A stretch of DNA of 64,000 nucleotides from Oribacterium sp. WCC10 (GCF_900113415.1 NZ_FOPH01000004.1:62001-126000), one strand, 5' to 3'. Shown: positions 25,300-33,031, counted from the stretch's first letter. Program-made: numbers and translations. The notes: generated from the letters alone by a model not told the origin.

Positions 25300-26844
25300 T
25301 CAATTTGTGGTCACCGTTAAATCTCTTATAAACGTTTCCACTTCATCGATTTTACTCTGAAGATCTGTTATTTCAGTGGCCACATCAACAGAACTTCCCA
25401 CATTTATCTTTTGAAACAATTGATAGGCCTGTTCACAATAAGCCTCCAGATTCTGAACCGCTTCTGAACCTTCACCGACTGCCTTCTCTATACCGGTTCC
25501 TATCTTTACCGCAGCATCCTGGCAAACAGAAAGCATGTCATTTGCTTCATATATAACTCCATTTCTTATACATGCTTTTAATTGATCATGCATCTCTTTA
25601 TAAGTAGTTATCAGATCCAGCATAGCTTTCTTTTCTTTACTACTTATACCTGAAACCTCTTCAGCGGTATCATTTTGAACTTCATCCAGATTCAAAGCCG
25701 TTAATTCATAAACTTTGTAATTGGATTTCAAAATCCACACCGTGAGCATTCTCTCTGCCCAAAAACCGATGACACGTTTACTGTATGTGTCCCAGTTTTC
25801 CCTGATGATTACATTTTCAATCATGTATATCAGGATAGGGAACAACCATGTACAGTATTCATCCAGAAGCTTCTTCGGCATGATAAACAGGTTACAAGGG
25901 AACATCATCTTTCCCGACAGAACCTGCTCAAGGTATTTACAGTCATCAGGATGAAACTTATTTACAGCTTCCCGCAAGGCTTCAACAGAAGAAAAGAAAC
26001 CCTCTTCATCTATTGTGACACGCATCTGCTCATATATACTTCGTTTTACAAAATAAAATGAATCTGCCACTATCAAATCATATCTTTTCAGAATTTCGCA
26101 TACTTCCCAATGACTTACCGGCCCCTTAGGATTCATTGGAGATGAAAGAAATCTTCTATAGTGGCTGAGACCTACGATATCCTCTTTTGCTTGTTTCCAA
26201 ATCCAGTATATGGCTGTGCATTCGTTAATCAGGTGGTTATATTCTGATATGTTGTCCCCGGTATTATCGCGTAAAAAGTCCTTCGACGGGCATGGATTAC
26301 TGCCGACCCAAATGGTTTGATAATCCTTTGAATTCAAAGTACGATACGGTTTATGCGAAACAATATAATTCACATAAGATTTTGCCTGCTTCTCAACAGA
26401 AACAAGAACTCCTTCAGAATTAATGATTTCCCTTTCCGGGTTATCAAAATCTTCCGTACCACATACAAAACACCCCGTGGGACCATGAAGCAACATCTCT
26501 CCGGTTCTCGGACAGTCCGCCACCTTCATTAAACTTTTAGGCCAATTCTTTGTAACTGCTTCACCATCAATCAAATGCCTGTAATATCCCAAATTAATGA
26601 TTTTATTCCACTCGACATGATGATAGAAAAACAGTTCAGATGCAATCTCACAGAAATATATCTGAGAGGTTACAACTATAAAATCATAGTCTACTCGTGA
26701 GAGTTCCTTCGGCTTAATAACTGTATGTCTATCTTCTATCTGTCTGTCAGGCTCTTTATCACACAGCGCAACAATCTCAGACTTTGCGAATAACGGTTTA
26801 TTCTGATAATAGAGTTCATCTATGCCATAAACTATTATTTTCAT
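25300..26844 (-). CDS. DUF4422 glycosyltransferase-like protein with Rossmann-like N-module and C-terminal 'CQ' helical module
   Basis: A 514-residue protein. Residues 1-100 look like a small Rossmann-type module (KIIVYGIDELYYQNKP). Residues 100-135 hold Cys111, Cys125 and Cys128, a possible metal site. Residues 155-380 are a DUF4422 domain with the hallmark YWIWKQAKEDIVGLSHYRR and a later MPKKLLDEYCTWLFPIL. DUF4422 proteins are putative glycosyltransferases of polysaccharide clusters. Residues 405-485 are a helical module (SVCQDAAVKIGTGIEKAVGE, LEAYCEQAYQLFQKI) also found in the LicD protein next door and in the transferase at 61168-62520. It lies downstream of licD with a 58-base gap. Substrate unknown. 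Confidence 0.85.
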   Translation of the reverse strand: MKIIVYGIDELYYQNKPLFAKSEIVALCDKEPDRQIEDRHTVIKPKELSRVDYDFIVVTSQIYFCEIASELFFYHHVEWNKIINLGYYRHLIDGEAVTKNWPKSLMKVADCPRTGEMLLHGPTGCFVCGTEDFDNPEREIINSEGVLVSVEKQAKSYVNYIVSHKPYRTLNSKDYQTIWVGSNPCPSKDFLRDNTGDNISEYNHLINECTAIYWIWKQAKEDIVGLSHYRRFLSSPMNPKGPVSHWEVCEILKRYDLIVADSFYFVKRSIYEQMRVTIDEEGFFSSVEALREAVNKFHPDDCKYLEQVLSGKMMFPCNLFIMPKKLLDEYCTWLFPILIYMIENVIIRENWDTYSKRVIGFWAERMLTVWILKSNYKVYELTALNLDEVQNDTAEEVSGISSKEKKAMLDLITTYKEMHDQLKACIRNGVIYEANDMLSVCQDAAVKIGTGIEKAVGEGSEAVQNLEAYCEQAYQLFQKINVGSSVDVATEITDLQSKIDEVETFIRDLTVTTN

Positions 26845-26902
26845 TTTATTTTCCGCCTTCCAAGCTTAATACCACACTCTCAGCTTTCTCCCACATGCAG
26901 GA

Positions 26903-28837
26903 CTACAACATCACCTGCACGCGCTTCTCCCATCTTTCCTTGGTATCCTCCCCACAGAATTCGGTCAAAACTCTGATATAGCTTTTCCTCAAATTCTCCG
27001 TGGGGACATATATCAGATCCGCCGAAACACATCCAGGTACAGTAACATAATGCCTCATGTTTGCAATATCAAGCCTACACTTTTCATCGTCTATATCTAT
27101 GTCATCAGTCACAAACCATGGGATATACACAAGCTTGTCGCACATCTTCATAAGATTATCAGAGAAGAAATATCGGTTAACCTCGCTCCCCATGCTGTAC
27201 TCATCATAAGGATTCTGTATCACTATAACGTGAGGCTTTATATCCTCAAAAGGAAAGGTTCTGTAATCCTCTATCGCTACCTTCTCTGACAATACTTCTC
27301 CCTCGTAGATTTCACTTCCGGAACTTGTATCTCTTCCTCTACGATAATATGGTATAGGAACCACATGAAGATTCACAGTAGGATCATCTTTATATCTGTC
27401 GTAATATGGCTTCATGGTTTCCCATGCTGATGCCTTAAACGGGAGTATGACTATCTCTGTTTTCTCCTCTGCATCCATGAGACTCTCATCTACCATCTTG
27501 AGCCTCGCTTGCATTTCAGGTATATACTCAACCAATTCCCTTTCTATACTATTGACACTATACAAACCATCAAGGTTTTGCGCCGTTACCTCTGCCTGTC
27601 CCTGCAGATTCGAACCTCCATTTTCTGAAATCAACTTACCGAAATACTCATCAGCCTCCACATACACTTTGTATGCCAGTTCGCAAAATGTTTCGAGTTC
27701 CGATACTGTCCTCTCAGGTGAAATGATCGATCTTTCCAGTTCTTCTCCCAACTTAACGGCCGTGTTCTGACACAAAGTCATAATTTCAGAAAGCATGTCA
27801 TATCGCCCGGCATCGTTTACCTTTTTTGCCAATGTACAAAGTTCGGAAAGTTTCATGAGAAGACCCACATTCTTCTCTTTTACAGTCATCCGCTTTGGCC
27901 TGTCATGCCGCAAAGCTTCTTTATCAAACTTATAAAGATACGGTAATGAAGCACCCTGCTCCAGCACCTGCTTCTCCCATTTCACATAAACAGGATAGTC
28001 ATGCATTGAAGTGCCTTTATGAATCTTTGCGTATTCCCCATAGCACATCTTTAGAAATTCATCATATCCGGGTGGTGCCGATAAAGCATTACTCTCAAAA
28101 GGAACTTTTATGGAAGTCTTAAACATCTCCGAATCATATACATGTCCACCGTTCTCCATATGTAGATACATATAAACAAGTTTCCTTGTTTCTTCCATAC
28201 TGAACTTCATGGATACCCTGTCCAGTTCCCGGTATATCTGATGTGTCAATGTCTCATCCAAAACAAATTTTGTCCCGAATTCCTGTTCAAATCGCAATAA
28301 TAAATTCTCTTGCCCTGGACCTTTTTCTCTATTCAGATCATCACAAAGCTTCATAAGACTATGTATATGCTCCATACGCTTTGCTTCTGCTTCAGTATCA
28401 TCTGAAACTCCGTCAAGCATATATACATCAACACCTGCATTAAAAGGAAACCCATGATGTTTTGCAACCTGATCCGGTGATATCAATGCCGATTTATCAT
28501 TGTTGATGCTTGCCATGGGACTGTTGTAATCTTCTGTATCCTGAACCGAGACTATGACGTAATTCTCAGGAAGCTCATCCCTATGCTTCTTAAGCACTTC
28601 AAAATCCCTTCTCTTCATCATGATATCAAGATCGTCATCCCAGGCTGTGAATCCCTTATGTCTGACAGCCCCGAGAAGCGTTCCGAAACACATGAACCAC
28701 TGAAGGCCATACTTAACGCAGATTTTATCAATCTCTGACAACACTTCCAGCCCTGCCGCCCAATTCCGTTTCATAAGACTGGGAATATAAAAGCCATTTC
28801 TGACTTCATCTTCATAAAAGCCTTCATGAAAATCCAT
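26903..28837 (-). CDS. LicD-family phosphotransferase fused to 'CQ' module and the N-terminal half of a CDP-polyol transferase-like domain
   Basis: A 644-residue protein. About residues 25-300 form a LicD domain (FGTLLGAVRHKGFTAWDDDL, with the DDD metal-binding triad). LicD enzymes transfer phosphocholine or other phospho-alcohols from CDP donors; the animal homologues fukutin and FKRP transfer ribitol phosphate. Residues 325-404 are the shared CQ module (TLCQNTAVKLGEELERSI, LETFCELAYKVYVEADEYF). Residues 455-644 resemble the N-terminal half of the transferase at 61168-62520 (VILPFKASAWETMKPYY; VVPIPYYRRGRD; DKLVYIPWFV), but the protein stops at the inter-domain linker. The missing C-terminal half is a separate gene, 29095-29463. 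ATG 28837 has GGAGG upstream; a terminator hairpin sits just before it. Confidence 0.85.
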   Translation of the reverse strand: MDFHEGFYEDEVRNGFYIPSLMKRNWAAGLEVLSEIDKICVKYGLQWFMCFGTLLGAVRHKGFTAWDDDLDIMMKRRDFEVLKKHRDELPENYVIVSVQDTEDYNSPMASINNDKSALISPDQVAKHHGFPFNAGVDVYMLDGVSDDTEAEAKRMEHIHSLMKLCDDLNREKGPGQENLLLRFEQEFGTKFVLDETLTHQIYRELDRVSMKFSMEETRKLVYMYLHMENGGHVYDSEMFKTSIKVPFESNALSAPPGYDEFLKMCYGEYAKIHKGTSMHDYPVYVKWEKQVLEQGASLPYLYKFDKEALRHDRPKRMTVKEKNVGLLMKLSELCTLAKKVNDAGRYDMLSEIMTLCQNTAVKLGEELERSIISPERTVSELETFCELAYKVYVEADEYFGKLISENGGSNLQGQAEVTAQNLDGLYSVNSIERELVEYIPEMQARLKMVDESLMDAEEKTEIVILPFKASAWETMKPYYDRYKDDPTVNLHVVPIPYYRRGRDTSSGSEIYEGEVLSEKVAIEDYRTFPFEDIKPHVIVIQNPYDEYSMGSEVNRYFFSDNLMKMCDKLVYIPWFVTDDIDIDDEKCRLDIANMRHYVTVPGCVSADLIYVPTENLRKSYIRVLTEFCGEDTKERWEKRVQVML

Positions 28838-28863
28838 ACAACCTCCGACATTACAAACTTCGA

Positions 28864-28910
28864 CACAAAAAAAGCCGATAGAACAAGCATCTATCACTTA
28901 TTCTATCGGC
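28864..28910 (-). terminator. Intrinsic terminator in the licD leader, with a sigma-28-like -10 box in its 5' arm
   Basis: GCCGATAGAA and TTCTATCGGC form a perfect 10-bp stem around a 17-base loop, followed on the minus strand by seven T. It ends about 27 bases before the licD ATG, an attenuator-like place. The first arm reads GCCGATAG with TAAT 14 bases upstream, close to a sigma-28 promoter. Confidence 0.75.
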
Positions 28911-28988
28911 ATGTAAAAATTTTTATTAATATTAGTTTTTTGAAACCTATCAAAAACGGATTATCTACTGTTCCCGGATAACGACAAA

Positions 28989-29029
28989 ATCATCTTAAAT
29001 GGATCGTCCCTCAGTCTTTTCAAGATGAT
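28989..29029 (-). terminator. Probable intrinsic terminator after the transferase C-half gene
   Basis: ATCATCTT and AAGATGAT form an 8-bp stem around a 25-base loop, followed on the minus strand by TTTTGT. It lies 66 bases after the stop of the 29095-29463 gene. The long loop makes it a weaker call. Confidence 0.45.
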
Positions 29030-29094
29030 GTTTATAATCTTGTAATCTATATATGATATCATTCTTTTCCTTCAAAGGCATTTCTAATTACCTT

Positions 29095-29463
29095 CTATAT
29101 ATCAATACTCTGGAGCATTACCGGAATATTCCTCTTCTGCGCTTCGTATGCAAGATCCGATACATCGCCATAATACCCGGCGCAACAAAACAACACTTCT
29201 TTTGCTTCATCAAAAGAAGCACTTTCATCCAAATCCCCAAAGCCTTCCTCCCGGAAATTCTTGACGAGATCCAGATAATCTTCCAACACATCTGAAGCAT
29301 TAAGCCTTAGGTACTCCTCGGTACCTGACCATGGATGCCAGATCACCCTGATCTTATCCGAGGCCTCCCGGAAGATCTCCATATTACGTTTCAGCTTGTC
29401 AATTGCCGCCTCTCCCCTACCAAGAAACGGAAGAACATCGGTATAATAGAATAATTTTTTCAT
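29095..29463 (-). CDS. Stand-alone C-terminal half of a CDP-glycerol/polyol phosphotransferase-like enzyme
   Basis: A 122-residue protein that aligns along its length with residues 330-450 of the transferase at 61168-62520: KKLFYYTDVLPFLGRG against KKIIIYNTSVGTLLQE, VIWHPWSGTEEYLRL against LLWRPHPLIKATICS, and AGYYGDVSDLAYEAQKRNIP against ADAYYGDQSSLVTLCKAIGM. This is the nucleotide-donor half of that fold. It has no N-terminal half. That half is fused to LicD in the next gene downstream, so the pair may work as a split enzyme, or both may be products of a rearrangement. ATG 29463 has GGAG four bases upstream; a 17-residue upstream extension begins at TTG and is rejected. Confidence 0.7.
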   Translation of the reverse strand: MKKLFYYTDVLPFLGRGEAAIDKLKRNMEIFREASDKIRVIWHPWSGTEEYLRLNASDVLEDYLDLVKNFREEGFGDLDESASFDEAKEVLFCCAGYYGDVSDLAYEAQKRNIPVMLQSIDI

Positions 29464-29522
29464 ATTGCTCCACCACAGAGTGACTTTTTCTAAGTTTATC
29501 ACAAAATAGACCAAAGTTCATA

Positions 29523-29541
29523 TGGTCAACTTATATGACCA
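29523..29541. promoter_or_regulatory. Candidate operator (TGGTCA-N7-TGACCA)
   Basis: A perfect six-base inverted repeat with a seven-base spacer, plus a third half-site (GACCAA at about 29510). It lies in the divergent region between the 29095-29463 gene (minus) and the toxIN promoter (plus). On the minus strand TTGACC within it could be a -35 box. No regulator is identified. Confidence 0.4.
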
Positions 29542-29600
29542 ATAGCATATTTATGCAGTTTGTATATTCATAAATTTTTATAAACTTTATTCTTACTGCA

Positions 29601-29629
29601 TTGAATTCAATTCTCATTACTGCTATAGT
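29601..29629 (+). promoter_or_regulatory. Sigma-A promoter of the type III antitoxin RNA
   Basis: TTGAAT, 17 bases, TATAGT. The predicted transcript start near 29636 is about 30 bases before the first antitoxin repeat. Confidence 0.7.
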
Positions 29630-29667
29630 CAAACTGTAAAGGAAGCTTTCTTTTGCGTGTTATTTTT

Positions 29668-29752
29668 AACAACCGGAGATGCCCCTCCCTAAGCGTGGCA
29701 GTAATAACAACTGGAGATGCCCCTCCCTAAGCGTGGCAGTAATAACATCCGG
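29668..29752 (+). ncRNA. toxI: ToxI antitoxin RNA: two 38-nt tandem repeats plus a partial third
   Basis: Two consecutive 38-base units (29668-29705 and 29706-29743) differ at one base. Each reads AACAAC(C/T)GGAGATGCCCC then TCCCTAAGCGTGGCAGTAAT, and a partial third unit runs into the terminator. In type III toxin-antitoxin systems such short tandem repeats are cut by the toxin into pseudoknot RNAs that bind and inhibit it. Order here is promoter, repeats, terminator, toxin gene, exactly the known arrangement. Two-and-a-bit repeats near 40 nt resemble the CptIN subtype more than the five-repeat ToxIN of Pectobacterium. Confidence 0.85.
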
Positions 29753-29775
29753 CGAGCATCATGCTCGCCATTTTT
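29751..29775 (+). terminator. Terminator between antitoxin repeats and toxN
   Basis: GGCGAGCA-TCA-TGCTCGCC forms a perfect 8-bp stem followed by ATTTTTCT. In type III systems partial read-through of this terminator sets the high antitoxin to toxin ratio. Confidence 0.9.
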
Positions 29776-29793
29776 CTAGAAAGACTCATATCT

Positions 29794-30342
29794 ATGTTAA
29801 AACTATATTCTGTTTCCGATGAGTACATCCATTATCTCAGAGTTGAAAACCACGTAACACATGTGTTCGACAGCAAAGAAGGGCATCGTACACATAAACG
29901 TAAATATATTGGCATTGTTATCTCAATAAACACTTACAATTACTTTGCACCTTTATCATCTCCCAAAGCCAGCGATTATATTGATGGCAAAATCAGATCT
30001 TCAAATACTTCAATTTTACGTATTACGAAAATCGATAAAGGACAGGAAATTCTACTAAGTACCATAAAGCTGTTAAACATGATTCCTGTTCCTGATTCCG
30101 AGTTGCTATCTTACAATCCGGATGAAGAAACCGACCTAAAATATAAGTCGATTATTAAAGATGAGATTCGTTGGATTGAACGTAACGATGTAAACATTCT
30201 TAACAATTCCCGTATAATCTACAATCTAAAAATTCATGAATCAGAACGTAAAACCCCCAAAAACATTAAACTATTAAACGCTATCCTACCTTTCAAAGAA
30301 TTGGAGAAACTTCATGATAATTGGATAAGGACCGGGAAGTAA
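29794..30342 (+). CDS. toxN: Type III toxin-antitoxin endoribonuclease ToxN/AbiQ family
   Basis: A 182-residue protein starting MLKLYSVSDEYIHYLR. The family core KRKYIGIVISINTYNYFAPL is followed directly by SSPK; the PL(T/S)SPK motif supplies active-site residues in ToxN. A C-terminal helical part follows (KSIIKDEIRWIERNDVNILN). ToxN cuts cellular and phage RNA unless held by the ToxI pseudoknots; many such systems abort phage infection. The ATG at 29794 is preferred because an earlier in-frame ATG at 29761 lies inside the terminator hairpin. It is in plus orientation among minus-strand glycan genes, suggesting an inserted cassette. Confidence 0.9.
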   Translation: MLKLYSVSDEYIHYLRVENHVTHVFDSKEGHRTHKRKYIGIVISINTYNYFAPLSSPKASDYIDGKIRSSNTSILRITKIDKGQEILLSTIKLLNMIPVPDSELLSYNPDEETDLKYKSIIKDEIRWIERNDVNILNNSRIIYNLKIHESERKTPKNIKLLNAILPFKELEKLHDNWIRTGK

Positions 30343-30469
30343 ATTTTTTTCTTATACTTTCGTCCTGCAAAAAACACAACAACACGTTTTTTTCAAATTC
30401 TGCTCTTTGTCTATCACAAAATAGCAAAAAGGTTATTTGACCGGGTATGCTCCCGGTAAGTGACCTGCT

Positions 30470-31537
30470 TTACCCATCTATGAAATTCTTATCCGCATAC
30501 ACCACATCGTACTCATCCCTATGATAGTAGAAATAAAACGAAAGTAATCTCTCCGACAAAAATCCCGGATACCTGTTCTGATACGGATCCTCAAACTGTC
30601 CCATCTTTTCAACAACACCAAAAAGAATAGGAAATACCCATTCACAGTATCTATCCAAAACCTGTTTCTTTGCAATGATCATATTACAAGGCGAATAGAA
30701 CCCGTTTGTTTCAAAAAAAGCTTTAGCGGCAGCGTATTCCTCCGTATCCTTTACCTTCAACAAATCCATCATACAGTCCCATACTTCACCCACATGCCTG
30801 AACTTATAGTTCTCCTCAAGACTCGGCGCTACAAATAGCGGAACCGGTAGGATAACATCTATTTTCCTATCCATAAGCCTCCGGAACCAGTCCACCGGCA
30901 GCTTAAAATGCCTCCGATAATGCACCAGTCCCACAACATCTTCACGAGCATGCTTCCATATCCAATATAATCCGGTCAACTCGCAAAACTGTTTGTTTCT
31001 TTCGGAAATCGACTCACCTAAATCATCATGAAAATCCACATCCAGCCTGTTTTCAGATAATGCAGCCCCCACCTGAATATACTTCTCATATGGATAAAGC
31101 TCTATACTCTTAGTCTGCTTATCATGATGAGATTTTGCAACGTAGATACACGCAGAATCATCATTGATTTTTCTGAAATCCCGCCCCTGCTTTTGGAACT
31201 GCTCCTGTACATAAATATTTCTCAGCTTTTCATCAAGGTCAGCATCAACGGGAACTATGGACTTGAAGCCAAGATCACTTAAAACCTTGATTTCATGTTC
31301 ATTGTATACCCCTCTTGTAGACAAAAAAACAGTTGTCTCTCTATTAAGATCGACAACCTTACTTTGCTGCGTGGAAATATTTATAACCTCTATTCCATCC
31401 ACATATTCATCATTTTTCTCATCATTATCCACCAAAAATCCAAGTATTCTCGTAGCCGGTGAAACTACCCGCAGGTACTCTTTGAATGTACGAGCTCTGG
31501 AATGTGCACCGAAAATGTAAATTTCGTTGTTAAACAT
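30470..31537 (-). CDS. DUF4422 glycosyltransferase-like protein with N-terminal Rossmann-like module
   Basis: A 355-residue protein. Residues 1-100 are the Rossmann-like module (NEIYIFGAHSRARTFKEYLR, ending LSDLGFKSIVPV). Residues 130-350 are DUF4422, with YWIWKHAREDVVGLVHYRR, IIAKKQVLDRYCEWVFPIL and a C-terminal RYPGFLSERLLSFYFYY. It lacks the C-terminal CQ module of its paralogue at 25300-26844. The ATG at 31537 has GAGG eight bases upstream; the ATG at 31597 has none. It is flanked on both sides by plus-strand toxin cassettes. Confidence 0.85.
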   Translation of the reverse strand: MFNNEIYIFGAHSRARTFKEYLRVVSPATRILGFLVDNDEKNDEYVDGIEVINISTQQSKVVDLNRETTVFLSTRGVYNEHEIKVLSDLGFKSIVPVDADLDEKLRNIYVQEQFQKQGRDFRKINDDSACIYVAKSHHDKQTKSIELYPYEKYIQVGAALSENRLDVDFHDDLGESISERNKQFCELTGLYWIWKHAREDVVGLVHYRRHFKLPVDWFRRLMDRKIDVILPVPLFVAPSLEENYKFRHVGEVWDCMMDLLKVKDTEEYAAAKAFFETNGFYSPCNMIIAKKQVLDRYCEWVFPILFGVVEKMGQFEDPYQNRYPGFLSERLLSFYFYYHRDEYDVVYADKNFIDG

Positions 31538-31612
31538 GTTATCATCCTCTATGTTTAAGAATGAAATTTTTCTCCTGAATTGTTTAATTGCCTGCATATT
31601 TAATAAGTATTA

Positions 31613-31641
31613 TTGACTTAATTATTGTTTTAGAATATAAT
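31613..31641 (+). promoter_or_regulatory. Strong sigma-A promoter of the 31.6-kb RNA/toxin cassette
   Basis: TTGACT, exactly 17 bases, then TATAAT: 11 of 12 consensus positions with optimal spacing. The predicted start is near 31648. Confidence 0.8.
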
Positions 31642-31647
31642 CATGCT

Positions 31648-31806
31648 GTTAATGACGGGCAACGTTGATTGTCCGCCCAAGCGTAGAGGCGATATATTGT
31701 GCCAGTATGCGATATACCGCAGAGCTTATGGATGGTTTAATGGTTTCCAAAAACTGGCATCGAAAACATTAATTCGCTCTTCCACTTCTGTGGAAGAGCA
31801 TTTTTC
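31648..31806 (+). ncRNA. Short untranslated RNA before a PBECR4-like nuclease gene; candidate RNA antitoxin
   Basis: A transcript of about 155 nt from a near-consensus promoter to a strong terminator, directly ahead of a toxin-like gene. It contains GATATA and TGGTTT repeats but no clear long tandem unit. The stretch CCGCCCAAGCGTAGAGGCGA faintly resembles the ToxI repeat (CCTCCCTAAGCGTGG). A 67-codon frame crosses it and the terminator but shows no protein-like signal. The layout copies the neighbouring ToxIN locus. Confidence 0.5.
31776..31806 (+). terminator. Terminator between the short RNA and the nuclease gene
   Basis: GCTCTTCCAC-TTCT-GTGGAAGAGC, a perfect 10-bp stem with a four-base loop, then ATTTTTCT. 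The tail is identical to that of the toxIN terminator at 29751-29775. Confidence 0.92.
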
Positions 31807-31835
31807 TATAATACATCGATTTGAAAGGCAACTTT

Positions 31836-32258
31836 ATGAGTCCTGAAATGCTTCTTCGATGTGCAGAATCCTTTTTAAATCTAATTGACACAAAATATAT
31901 AATTCATATAGGTCGTTCCGGTAAACTTATTAAAATCCAACTTACATTTGATAAAGAAGATGCTCATCATCTTATGGGGCTTCATTATTTATCTGATCGT
32001 TATGACCCTCGTAATCGAGCGAAAATATTCAAAGATATACTACATTCTCCGGAATATCTAAAAAAACTTTCCTCTTCAGTCCATTGGACACCCTATCTAG
32101 AGAATCGTGTAATCTGTACATCCTTCCTATCAGAAATCATCGAAAATAACAGAACCGTTATTCGCTATAACCCCAAAAGACACCATTTCCATTCAAAAAT
32201 CTCCGCAGAATATTTATTATCATGTAAGAATGATTATTTACAAACACAAGAACTATGA
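31836..32258 (+). CDS. Small PBECR4-like (Barnase/EndoU/ColicinE5/RelE-type) nuclease, probable toxin
   Basis: A 140-residue protein with FDKEDAHHLMGLHYLSDR, the histidine-containing core of the PBECR4 group of small ribonuclease-fold proteins, followed by RAKIFKDILHSPEYLKKL and a basic, histidine-rich end (RYNPKRHHFHSK). Such proteins are predicted RNA-cutting toxins of mobile elements and phages. The family call is from memory of the HL-G-H pattern and is not certain. No protein antitoxin gene is adjacent. ATG 31836 has AAAGG seven bases upstream and needs read-through of the terminator just before it. Confidence 0.6.
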   Translation: MSPEMLLRCAESFLNLIDTKYIIHIGRSGKLIKIQLTFDKEDAHHLMGLHYLSDRYDPRNRAKIFKDILHSPEYLKKLSSSVHWTPYLENRVICTSFLSEIIENNRTVIRYNPKRHHFHSKISAEYLLSCKNDYLQTQEL

Positions 32259-32457
32259 CCCATCAGAAACAATTTAAAAATAAAAATAATTTCATTTCAC
32301 ACAACACTTGCTATATTCTCTATTGAATATAATACCTCCTGAAGATTTACAGCTTATTTCTATTTGGTCTAGACTTAGACTATATGAAGTAGTTATAATT
32401 TCAAATATTATTCATTTGTCAAGTATCAATACACTATATAAGACAATGCTAAAATAT

Positions 32458-32733
32458 AGGATAACAAAGCAAATGCCGATTCCGTCCTACAGTTAGCAAT
32501 GACGGAAAACCAAGATATTATCAATAAACTGAAGAAGGTACCGAAAATGAATGAAGCTCTTATTAAACTTATGAAACCTGAACTTGATGCCGCTAAAAAT
32601 AACGCTCTTGCTAAATTAACGGAAGCCACGAAATGATTGAAACAAGGCTATTCAGAAAAAATGCTTCTTGACGAAGGTTTCGATCCGGATATCGTGAAGT
32701 CCGCTAATGAGCTTTTAGCCGAATTAAAATAAA
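32458..32733 (+). pseudogene. Decayed C-terminus of a PD-(D/E)XK/Rpn-type transposase gene
   Basis: An open frame reads DNKANADSVLQLAMTENQDI, then KMNEALIKLMKPELDAAKNN to EATK, an in-frame TGA, and continues LKQGYSEKMLLDEGF to a final TAA at 32733. The pattern (coiled acidic/basic tail ending ML.DGF) is typical of the C-terminus of PD-(D/E)XK nuclease family transposases common in Lachnospiraceae. The catalytic part is gone and the stop interrupts what is left. Confidence 0.55.
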
Positions 32734-32785
32734 CCAATCCTCAAAACCTACCGTAATCAATACGAAAATAATCTAATATGATATA

Positions 32786-32814
32786 AAAACTATGTTCTCT
32801 GTTGATATAGTTTT
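32786..32814 (-). terminator. AT-rich terminator downstream of ugd-epimerase pair
   Basis: On the minus strand AAAACTAT and ATAGTTTT form an 8-bp stem with a 13-base loop, running into TTTTTATAT. It would end transcripts from the epimerase gene. Confidence 0.45.
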
Positions 32815-33031
32815 CAATGGATACGGTTGTGACACCTTTAACGTCATGGCCGTAATTCAAAACACAATCTGTGTTACCTAAAAAAAGTAGTTCAACAATC
32901 TACGCCATCTTCGTTAATATCCTGCAGTCGGTTATTCTCCCACACAATTGTGGGAGTTATATCTGTACAAAATAAACAGAAGTTACTGCCTACCAAAATA
33001 TGCCATCAAGCAATCATAGTTTACTCAAAAG

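Larger units (their letters stand above)
32259..33031. other. Mostly non-coding gap between PBECR4-like gene and epimerase gene
   Basis: It holds a decayed transposase C-terminus (32458-32733), an AT-rich minus-strand terminator (32786-32814) and a perfect hairpin CTCCCACA-CAAT-TGTGGGAG at 32937-32956 without a T run. The remainder is AT-rich with no convincing gene. Confidence 0.6.

Noticed and set aside
29668-29752. Short direct repeats that might suggest a CRISPR array
   Set aside because: The units are contiguous with no spacers, only two are complete, no cas gene is present, and a ToxN gene follows; a type III antitoxin explains them.
31643-31846. Plus-strand frame of 67 codons crossing the short RNA and its terminator
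   Set aside because: It reads through a perfect terminator hairpin, has no ribosome site and no protein-like pattern.
32308-32496. Plus-strand frame of 62 codons after the PBECR4-like gene
   Set aside because: Starts with TTG, no ribosome site, strongly AT-driven composition, no recognisable family.
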